DNA from: UBA4416 sp043719555
GTDB taxonomy: Bacteria; Bacteroidota; Bacteroidia; B-17B0; Aurantibacillaceae
Direction of reading: 5' to 3'
Length of the DNA stretch: 21,167 nt
Assembly: GCA_043719555.1 (NCBI GenBank)
Contig: JAYSTR010000171.1
Location: 1-21,167 of the forward strand
Part shown: one piece after another, positions 15,281-21,167 of the stretch
How positions within the stretch are numbered: the first letter of the stretch is position 1
Layout of the letters: each line of letters starts with the position of its first letter
The notes under the pieces: model-generated
What the model saw: only the letters and a program-made list of their open reading frames with translations
Told to the model about the DNA's origin: nothing
Databases searched by the model: none
Made by a program: the position numbers and the translations under genes

Positions 15281-15292
15281 TGAGACGCTTAA
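15281..15292 (-). repeat. Inverted copy of the 12-bp motif TTAAGCGTCTCA
   Basis: TGAGACGCTTAA here is the exact reverse complement of 13466-13477. The two copies flank the three-gene LytTR cluster. GCGTCTC is rare in this AT-rich window and I saw no third copy. It could be a regulator site, a recombination end or chance. Confidence 0.5.
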
Positions 15293-15299
15293 AATTTAA

Positions 15300-15478
15300 A
15301 CATTGGTAATGGTGTGGTAGGTTTTATCAAAACGGATCGAAATCCTAATTTTTCTGGTGAAAATGTGAAGATTAGGAGCGAAGAAAAATGGATTTGGTAT
15401 TTTGACTTGGCTTTTTTGTTACTTTTTTTGTCAAGAAAAAAAGTAAGCATAAGAAAAAAAATATTCAAAGAAAATAGT
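15300..15478. repeat. Dispersed-repeat-like spacer with bidirectional terminator hairpin
   Basis: The spacer holds no real gene. TTACTTTTTTT (15419-15429) pairs with AAAAAAAGTAA (15436-15446) around GTCAAG. The block including TTTGACTTGGC before this hairpin looks like a repeat that I recall from many Bacteroidota genomes, where it is often misannotated as a short ORF. It can end transcription from both the GldM-C-like gene and the convergent oxidoreductase gene. Confidence 0.55.
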
Positions 15479-16624
15479 TTATTTACAACATTCTTTTACT
15501 GCTAAATCACCTACCAAACTACCAATAGCTACCCCCATTCCACCCATTCTTACAGCGCAAACTACATTTGGAGAAATTTGTTTTATAATTGGTTTTTTCT
15601 CACTACCAACTCCCATAATACCACTCCAACGATAATCAATTTCGTAGTTTGTATTTGGTAAAATTACTTGTTTTAGCAAGTCATCTAAATGCTTTTGTAT
15701 TTTCAAATTTAAAGCAAACTCTGTCGTTGTTTCTTTTTCAAAATCTAAATTGCGGCCACCACCTAATAACACACGCCCATTTATATTTCTAAAATAATTA
15801 TATCCTTCGTTATAATGAAACGTACCTTTTATTTTTAAATTTTTAATAGGCTTTGTAATTAAAACTTGAGCGCGTGCTGGCTTTAAATCTTTAATTGGAA
15901 GCAACGTTTTAGTTAATCCATTTGTGCAAACGATACATTTTTTGGCTGATAGTTCCCCTAAAGACGTTTCTAAAACAACTCTATGTTTGATGTCGTTAAT
16001 CGATTTTACATCTACAGTATTTAAAATAATAACGCCTAATTCAGATGCAAATTTCAATAAATTAAACATCATCAGACCAGTATCAATTTGCCCTTCTTTA
16101 GTATTTAAAATTAAGCCGCAAGAGTTTTTAAATCCAAATTGTTTAATGCTTTTAGTAGAAGTAAGGTAGGTATCTTTAGTCTTAGTAATTGGTTTTAAAA
16201 TCTTATTAAACTCAACAAGTCTATCATTACATTCTTCATATTTCATTTGCGAATCAAATAACTCATATCCGCCATATTCCAAATAATCAATATGTTTATC
16301 TCCTAATCGTTTTCGCAATAAATGCAATCCATCTATTCGCATTTTTACAGTGTTCCAAACTTCATCTTCTTTCGTGTTTTTTAAATCAGAAATTAACTCA
16401 CTAGTACTACCAAAACAAGCAAAACCAGCATTTTTAGTACTTGCTCCTTGTGGCAAAATACCCTTTTCGAGTACAACTACTTTGGCTTTTTTAAAAAGTT
16501 GTTTATAACTAATAGCAGCACTTAAACCTACAATTCCACTGCCAACTACTACTAAATCAACATTTTCAAAAATTAACTGTTTTTCCCAAAAACTAAAATT
16601 TGTTATTTTTTCTAAATTGTGCAT
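15479..16624 (-). CDS. FAD-dependent oxidoreductase of the DAO (glycine/D-amino acid oxidase) family
   Basis: The chosen start is the ATG at 16622-16624 (381 residues); an ATG at 16672 would add 16 residues but would run into the divergent gene's promoter region. The dinucleotide-binding motif is VVVGSGIVGLSAA (Gly28, Gly30, Gly33), the ribose-binding acid is in VVVLEKG, and GASTKNAGFACFGS resembles the FAD contact in DAO enzymes. Near the C-terminus, YRWSGIMGVGSEKKP and RMGGMGVAIGSLVG match the family. It should oxidise an amine or amino acid substrate in the cytoplasm; the substrate cannot be told. It is divergent from the Ala/Lys/Glu coiled-coil gene and ends at the dispersed-repeat terminator. 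Confidence 0.88.
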   Translation of the reverse strand: MHNLEKITNFSFWEKQLIFENVDLVVVGSGIVGLSAAISYKQLFKKAKVVVLEKGILPQGASTKNAGFACFGSTSELISDLKNTKEDEVWNTVKMRIDGLHLLRKRLGDKHIDYLEYGGYELFDSQMKYEECNDRLVEFNKILKPITKTKDTYLTSTKSIKQFGFKNSCGLILNTKEGQIDTGLMMFNLLKFASELGVIILNTVDVKSINDIKHRVVLETSLGELSAKKCIVCTNGLTKTLLPIKDLKPARAQVLITKPIKNLKIKGTFHYNEGYNYFRNINGRVLLGGGRNLDFEKETTTEFALNLKIQKHLDDLLKQVILPNTNYEIDYRWSGIMGVGSEKKPIIKQISPNVVCAVRMGGMGVAIGSLVGDLAVKECCK

Positions 16625-16696
16625 ACTTTTTGAATAGGTAATTATGGAATTTTGGTTAAATTTAAACCTCAATACAAAATTACATATTTGTATATA

Positions 16697-19444
16697 ATGA
16701 TGCGCTATTTATTACTATTAACATATATAATCTTTTTCTCATTTTGTTCTTTGGCTCAAGAGTGGACTTTACCTCTAACAGGAAAAGTAGAAAAAGGAGG
16801 CAAAAAATTACAGGGAGCTATTGTTACCTTAATGCAAGGTTCAAAACAAGTTAATCAAACCATGACTGGTGATGACGGATTGTTTAAATTCGAGATTCCT
16901 CCAAATGGTGATTATATGATTACTGTTACAAAGCAAGGTCATTGCACCAAAAAATTTCAAGTTTCTACACGAGGTGTTCCTGCAGATGACAAAAGCACCA
17001 AACGCTTTGATATTCCTGGAATTTCATTATTTGAACCATTACCAAATATAGATTATTCTGTCTTAAATCAACCTTTAGTTAAAATTCAATTTAACGCTAC
17101 AAAGTCTTTGTTTGATTATGATGAAGCCTATTTTTCTCAATCGTTAGCAGCACTTGATAAATTAAAACAATTAGAATCAGATGCTATAAATAAGCAAAAA
17201 GAAATTGAAGCAAACTACCAAGCATCTATTAAATCGGCTGATAAAGCTTTTTCAAAGAAAGATTGGTTAATGGCGCGTGCAGGTTATAATCAGGCACTTA
17301 CATTTAAACCAAACGAATTGTATCCTAAAGAACAATTAAAACAAATAGATGTAATTATTAAAGATCAGGAAGCATTAAATAAAAAAGCAGAAGACGAAGC
17401 AAAGAAAAAAGCGGCGGACGAGGCGGCGGCGAAAAAAGCTGCAGATGATGCTGCTGCGAAGAAAGCGGCGGATGAAGCGGCTGCAAAACTTGCAAAAGAA
17501 AAAGCAGAGGCAGAAGCTGCAGCTAAAAAAATAGCAGACGAGGCCGCTGCAAAAAAAGCTGCAGAGGATGCTGCTGCAAAGAAAGCTGCTGATGAAGCGG
17601 CTGCAAAACTTGCAAAAGAAAAAGCAGAGGCAGAAGCAAAAGCTAAAGCAGAGGCGGAAAAGAAAGCAACTGAAGATGCGAAGAAAAAAGCAGAGGCAGA
17701 AGCTGCAGCTAAAAAACTAGCAGATGAAGCCGCAGCAAAAAAGAAAGCTGAAGATGAAGCTGCAAGATTGGCGAAAGAAAAAGCTGCTGCAGAAAAGGCC
17801 GCAGCCGATAAATTAGCCGTTGAAAAACTTGCTGCAGAAAAACTTGCAGCTGAAAAATTAGCCAAAGAAAAAGCAGAAGCTGACAGATTAGCTAAAGAAA
17901 AAGCTGCTGCAGAAAAGGCCGCAGCCGATAAATTAGCCGCTGAAAAACTTGCTGCAGAAAAACTAGCGGCTGAAAAATTGGCCAAAGAAAAAGCAGAAGC
18001 TGAAAGATTAGCGAAAGAAAAAGCTGCCGCTGAAAAGGCCGCAGCCGATAAATTAGCCGCTGAAAAACTTGCTGCAGAAAAACTTGCGTCAGAAAAATTA
18101 GCCAAAGAAAAAGCAGAATCCGACAGATTAGCGAAAGAGAAAGCTGCTGCAGAGAAAGCTGCAGCCGATAAACTGGCGGCTGAAAAATTAGCAGCTGAAA
18201 AACTGGCTGCTGAAAAATTAGTAAAAGAAAAAGCAGAGGCAGATAGATTGGCTAAAGAAAAAGCTGATAAAGAAATTGCCGATGCAAAAGCAAAAGGTGA
18301 TGCGGAGGCTGCACGAATTGCTAAGGAAAAAGCAGATAAACTCGCTGCAGAAAAAATTGAATCTGATAGAATTGCAAAAGAGAAAGCATTAGCCGATAAA
18401 TTAGCTGCTGAAAAATTAGCCAAAGAGAAAGCTGAAGCTGATAGATTAACGAAAGAAAAAACTGATGCGGAAGCAGCAAGACTTGCAAAAGAAAAAGCAG
18501 ACAAACTAGCTGCTGAGAAAGCTGAAGCTGATCGTGTGGCTAAAGAAAAAGTCGACAAACTAGCTGCTGATAAAGCAGCCGCAGATAAACTAGCGGCTGA
18601 AAAAGCAAATGAAAATAAATCTGCTGCAGAAAAAGCTGCAAAAGAAAAAGCCGACAAACTAGCTGCTGATAAAGCAGAAGCTGATCGTTTGGCTAAAGAA
18701 AAAGCCGACAAACTAGCCGCTGACAAAGCTGCTGCTGATAAATTAGCGGCTGACAAAGCAAATGAAAATAAATCTGCTGCCGAAAAAGCTGCAAAAGAAA
18801 AAGCAGACAAGCTTGCTGCTGATAAAGCAGAAGCTGAGCGTGTGGCTAAAGAAAAAGCCGATAAACTAGCCGCTGACAAAGCTGCAGCTGATAAATTAGC
18901 GGCTGACAAAGCAAATGAAAATAAATCTGCTGCCGAAAAAGCTGCAAAAGAAAAAGCAGACAAGCTTGCTGCTGATAAAGCTTCAGCAGAAGAAAAAGCG
19001 AGAAAAGAAAAAGAAGAGAAAAATAAAATTACACCTCAAGTTGGAGTAGATAAATACAAAGAAGCTATTACTAAAGCCGATGGGTTATTTAAAAATAAAA
19101 AATATCCAGAAGCTAAAACTTCGTATGAAGATGCTTTAGTTGCAAAAGCCAATGATACTTACGCTAAAAGTAAATTAGTTGAAATTCAAAAATTATTAAA
19201 CTCAGATGTAGCTCCTACTGAAGGACCAAACGCTCGTTTTTTAGCATTAAAAGCAAAATACAAACCTGGTGTAACAGAAGAAACTATATCAGGTACAGGG
19301 GTAATAATTATTAAACGTGTTGTTATTAAAGAAACAGAAGGATTTGAATATGAGAAAAAAATATTTAGCTGGGGAGGTGTTAGATATTTACGCGATAATG
19401 TTCCAATTACCGAAACTGTATTTGAACAAGAAACTAAACCTTAA
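16697..19444 (+). CDS. Secreted protein with carboxypeptidase-regulatory-like domain and very long Ala/Lys/Glu coiled coil
   Basis: The start is ATG at 16697 (or 16700); an upstream in-frame TTG at 16652 would bury the signal peptide MMRYLLLLTYIIFFSFCSLA. A beta-sandwich of the CarboxypepD-regulatory type (about 24-115, LTGKVEKGGKKLQGAIVTL) comes first. A TPR-like hairpin (IKSADKAFSKKDWLMARAGY) is followed by about 550 residues of TolA-like Ala/Lys/Glu/Asp coiled coil, and a second similar hairpin (ITKADGLFKNKKYPEAKTSY) precedes a C-terminal domain (GVTEETISG, KRVVIKETEG, WGGVRYLRDNVPITETVFEQ) seen in other Bacteroidota TPR proteins. The protein could span the periplasm and bind peptidoglycan or envelope partners. 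The coil is encoded by DNA repeats and so may vary in length. It is followed by a methyltransferase gene after 8 bp. Confidence 0.82.
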   Translation: MMRYLLLLTYIIFFSFCSLAQEWTLPLTGKVEKGGKKLQGAIVTLMQGSKQVNQTMTGDDGLFKFEIPPNGDYMITVTKQGHCTKKFQVSTRGVPADDKSTKRFDIPGISLFEPLPNIDYSVLNQPLVKIQFNATKSLFDYDEAYFSQSLAALDKLKQLESDAINKQKEIEANYQASIKSADKAFSKKDWLMARAGYNQALTFKPNELYPKEQLKQIDVIIKDQEALNKKAEDEAKKKAADEAAAKKAADDAAAKKAADEAAAKLAKEKAEAEAAAKKIADEAAAKKAAEDAAAKKAADEAAAKLAKEKAEAEAKAKAEAEKKATEDAKKKAEAEAAAKKLADEAAAKKKAEDEAARLAKEKAAAEKAAADKLAVEKLAAEKLAAEKLAKEKAEADRLAKEKAAAEKAAADKLAAEKLAAEKLAAEKLAKEKAEAERLAKEKAAAEKAAADKLAAEKLAAEKLASEKLAKEKAESDRLAKEKAAAEKAAADKLAAEKLAAEKLAAEKLVKEKAEADRLAKEKADKEIADAKAKGDAEAARIAKEKADKLAAEKIESDRIAKEKALADKLAAEKLAKEKAEADRLTKEKTDAEAARLAKEKADKLAAEKAEADRVAKEKVDKLAADKAAADKLAAEKANENKSAAEKAAKEKADKLAADKAEADRLAKEKADKLAADKAAADKLAADKANENKSAAEKAAKEKADKLAADKAEAERVAKEKADKLAADKAAADKLAADKANENKSAAEKAAKEKADKLAADKASAEEKARKEKEEKNKITPQVGVDKYKEAITKADGLFKNKKYPEAKTSYEDALVAKANDTYAKSKLVEIQKLLNSDVAPTEGPNARFLALKAKYKPGVTEETISGTGVIIIKRVVIKETEGFEYEKKIFSWGGVRYLRDNVPITETVFEQETKP
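17401..17640 (+). repeat. Two 120-bp repeats in the coiled-coil gene
   Basis: Units at 17401-17520 and 17521-17640 align base for base in large part (for example AAAAAAGCTGCAGA and GATGCTGCTGC at the same offsets). Each encodes 40 residues of Ala/Lys/Glu coil. Confidence 0.7.
17761..18240 (+). repeat. Four 120-bp tandem repeats in the coiled-coil gene
   Basis: Units start at 17761, 17881, 18001 and 18121. Each contains a GCCGATAAATTAGCC-like core at the same offset and encodes a 40-residue LAKEKAAAEKAAADKLAAEK-type block. Unit to unit differences are mostly synonymous. Confidence 0.85.
18500..18985 (+). repeat. 153-bp tandem repeats in the coiled-coil gene
   Basis: The marker AATGAAAATAAATCTGCTGC recurs at 18608, 18761 and 18914, an exact 153-bp period (51 residues, marker NENKSAAEKAAKEKADKLAA). 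A partial unit precedes the first marker and the last unit is cut short. Confidence 0.85.
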
Positions 19445-19452
19445 TTTAATTT

Positions 19453-20403
19453 ATGCCAAATATATTTGAAGATGTACATTGCTGTGTTTGTGAAAACACC
19501 AACGAATCTAATTTTAAAGTAAAATATCAAAAAGAAAAATTTGCTGTTTTAGAATGTAACACCTGCTCATTTACGTTTATTCCTCCTTACTATCGTAAGC
19601 AAATATCATACGAACAATACAAAGATGAAACAGTTGCAAACGCAGTACGTAATGGCAATAACTGGGTTAAAATAGAACGACACAAATTACGTTATGATTT
19701 AATAAAAAAATACAAACCCAAAGGTTCTTTATTTGATTTAGGTGCAGGGTGGGGACACTTTATGTTAACAGGTCAAATGCTAGGTTATGATGTTTATGGT
19801 ATAGAGATTTCTGAACAACCCTATTTATATTCAAAAAATGATTTGAAATTGGCAGTAGACCATATTGATTTCTTTAAAATGACTGAAGAAAAAAAATATG
19901 ATATTATTACAATGTGGGATGTTTTAGAACACATTGATAAAGCAGACGATGTGATTGCAAAGTGCGCAAAACTAAATTCTACAGGAGGCATTTTAGTTAT
20001 ACAAGTGCCTCAAATTGATTCCTATTTCGCAAAAAAACACCAAGATAATTGGAAAATGATGGGCTTAGATCATGTAAATTATTTTGGTAAAAAAACCATT
20101 ACTCAATTACTCGAAAAACACGGTTATAAAGTTGAAACAATCAAATCGTCTTTTGAAATAAAATTATTTATCATGTACACAATTTTACCTTTAATTAAAC
20201 GATTAAAAGGTAAAACAAAACAAACACAACAGGAAGCAAATAATTCTATTAACGCAACTGAGCGCCAACAATACTTTAATACTTTTACACAAAAACCAAT
20301 GTGGAAATTAAAGTTGTATATGAAGCTTCACAACATCTTATACAAAACTTTATCACTGCTCAATATTGGCGAAGAAATGATTGTAATTGCTTCTAAAAAG
20401 TAA
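19453..20403 (+). CDS. Class I SAM-dependent methyltransferase with N-terminal zinc ribbon
   Basis: A 316-residue cytosolic protein. The N-terminus has Cys10/11, Cys13, Cys35 and Cys38 in two CxxC-like pairs (CCVC and CNTC), a likely zinc ribbon. The Rossmann methyltransferase domain (about 60-225) has motif I FDLGAGWGHF (Asp95, Gly97, Gly99), the acidic end of strand 2 in YGIEISE, and WDVLEHI (156-160) typical of Methyltransf_23. This arrangement is common in sugar or small-molecule C- and O-methyltransferases. The substrate is unknown. It begins 8 bp after the coiled-coil gene, so the two are probably co-transcribed. A strong terminator follows its stop codon. Confidence 0.9.
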   Translation: MPNIFEDVHCCVCENTNESNFKVKYQKEKFAVLECNTCSFTFIPPYYRKQISYEQYKDETVANAVRNGNNWVKIERHKLRYDLIKKYKPKGSLFDLGAGWGHFMLTGQMLGYDVYGIEISEQPYLYSKNDLKLAVDHIDFFKMTEEKKYDIITMWDVLEHIDKADDVIAKCAKLNSTGGILVIQVPQIDSYFAKKHQDNWKMMGLDHVNYFGKKTITQLLEKHGYKVETIKSSFEIKLFIMYTILPLIKRLKGKTKQTQQEANNSINATERQQYFNTFTQKPMWKLKLYMKLHNILYKTLSLLNIGEEMIVIASKK

Positions 20404-20406
20404 AAA

Positions 20407-20447
20407 TCAAAAAAGGATTCTGATTAAAGTTCAGAATCCTTTTTTGA
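20407..20447. terminator. Bidirectional intrinsic terminator
   Basis: A perfect 17-bp inverted repeat (20407-20423 and 20431-20447) around a 7-base loop, with core AAAAAAGGATTCTGA and its complement. The A- and T-runs on either side allow it to end both the methyltransferase and the convergent hydrolase transcripts. Confidence 0.92.
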
Positions 20448-20462
20448 TTAAGATTAATTTAA

Positions 20463-21167
20463 CTAATTATTTATTATTAGTTTATTTATTTGTTTTATAG
20501 AGTTTTGATTGATTTGCAAAAAATAAATACCATTTTCTAAATGTTTAATATCAATAGTTTTTGATGTAAAATTTGTTCCTTTGCTTAATTCTGTTTGAGA
20601 AAAAACCAATTTTCCGGAAATATCGAAAATTTGATAGCTAATTAGATTACCGTTGTTACTTTTTAAATCAATCGTAACTTGATCCTTTGCAGGATTAGGA
20701 AATACAGAAAATAATAAATCATTATTAAATACATTAACTCCAGTATTTAAACACGCAATCGTTCCGGAAATTTTTCGTCCTGCTCTATCTGTAGATGGAT
20801 TTTGAATCATATTCATAAAAGTATTACCTGCAGAACAATCATTTTTTAATTGATTCGCTAAAAATGGTTCTAAATAACTCATATATCTAGCAAACAATAT
20901 TGCATTACAGCCAGTTCCAGAACACGCTGGCTGACCCACAGTACAGAAACCACTTGTGCCATTTCCAAAATCACAATGCTTAGCACCAGTAACAATAACA
21001 TGAAATTTCTTAGAAGATGCTAGTGCTGTGTAATGACTATTTTGCACTGTTGTATCAGCAACACTATCCATTTCTCCTGATAATAAAAGGGAAGGAACTG
21101 TAACTAAACTCGCTGAATTAATAGATGATGGGTTTGTTGTAGCCGCACACATATTAAATAAACAAGT
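20463..21167 (-). CDS. T9SS-exported alpha/beta hydrolase, C-terminal part only
   Basis: The frame is open to the right edge, with no start in view; the Met at 21152 is internal. The visible 234 residues hold the end of an alpha/beta hydrolase fold: TVPSLLLSGEMDSVAD carries the likely catalytic Asp, and FHVIVTGAKHCDFGNG carries the catalytic His. The pattern recalls the dienelactone hydrolase, chlorophyllase and cutinase/PETase-like group. The nucleophile Ser lies outside the window. Four to six cysteines after the His may form disulfides. Residues about 150-234 (SVFPNPAKDQVTIDL to KLIINN) are a T9SS type A sorting domain, so the enzyme should be exported. Ester or amide substrate is not known. 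Confidence 0.82.
   Translation of the reverse strand, partial: TCLFNMCAATTNPSSINSASLVTVPSLLLSGEMDSVADTTVQNSHYTALASSKKFHVIVTGAKHCDFGNGTSGFCTVGQPACSGTGCNAILFARYMSYLEPFLANQLKNDCSAGNTFMNMIQNPSTDRAGRKISGTIACLNTGVNVFNNDLLFSVFPNPAKDQVTIDLKSNNGNLISYQIFDISGKLVFSQTELSKGTNFTSKTIDIKHLENGIYFLQINQNSIKQINKLIINN

Noticed and set aside
15314..15505. 63-residue plus-strand open frame
   Set aside because: It lies over a dispersed-repeat-like terminator segment and runs into the 3' end of the convergent oxidoreductase gene; its sequence is low complexity.
16652..16696. TTG start for the coiled-coil gene
   Set aside because: It adds a polar stretch before the signal peptide; the tandem ATGs at 16697 and 16700 give a normal signal peptide.
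17365..18963. 532-residue open frame on the minus strand made of Ala/Ser/Phe/Leu
   Set aside because: It is the antisense shadow of the repetitive Ala/Lys/Glu coiled coil; codon composition there lacks stops on the other strand. No domain or start signal supports it.
17401..18985. CRISPR-like array
   Set aside because: The repeats are 120 and 153 bp, contiguous, in frame and coding, with no spacers; no cas genes are present.

Overview
The window looks like a piece of a low-GC Bacteroidota chromosome, probably Flavobacteriales or a near relative. The evidence is two type A and one type B type IX secretion (T9SS) C-terminal sorting domains, SprB-type adhesin repeats, a GldM-like domain, two Bacteroidota-type POT transporters, A-rich leaders with few Shine-Dalgarno sequences, and promoter-like TTTG/TAnnTTTG boxes. 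I cannot name a species from sequence alone.

Positions 1-4111 are an integrative or mobilizable element, all on the minus strand: a tyrosine recombinase (2903-4111), an RteC-like protein (1842-2789), an excisionase-type HTH protein (1478-1756), a possible 18-codon ORF with a strong Shine-Dalgarno (1410-1466), an unknown 128-aa protein (993-1379) and a RepA-like AAA ATPase that runs off the left edge (1-921). A 3' fragment of a tRNA gene (probably tRNA-Pro) lies at 953-981, inside this module. It points to past or present integration at a tRNA gene. The region also has iteron-like 9-bp repeats, overlapping dyads between int and the RteC-like gene, and a perfect 12-bp tandem repeat upstream of int. 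The right element boundary probably lies in 4112-4499, but the sequence does not fix it.

Positions 4500-9440 are a compact plus-strand operon: a secreted GH75-type chitosanase with extra beta domains and a T9SS type A sorting domain, a lamin-tail/SprB-repeat/Ig/PKD surface protein with a T9SS type B sorting domain, and a translationally coupled 159-aa cytosolic protein of unknown function. Positions 9462-13321 (minus) hold an exported thioredoxin-like protein and two paralogous POT peptide transporters separated by a good terminator. The theme fits polymer or peptide foraging, although co-regulation is not shown.

Positions 13537-15266 (plus) hold an orphan LytTR response regulator, a helical HEAT-like protein and a small secreted protein that resembles the GldM C-terminal domain and starts at TTG. 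A 12-bp motif, TTAAGCGTCTCA, occurs within the predicted promoter of this cluster and again, inverted, just past its end. A terminator-like dispersed repeat fills 15300-15478. The rest comprises a DAO-family FAD oxidoreductase (minus), a 915-aa secreted protein with a long Ala/Lys/Glu coiled coil made of 120-bp and 153-bp DNA repeats plus a downstream zinc-ribbon methyltransferase (plus), a bidirectional terminator, and the 3' part of a T9SS-exported alpha/beta hydrolase (minus) cut by the right edge.
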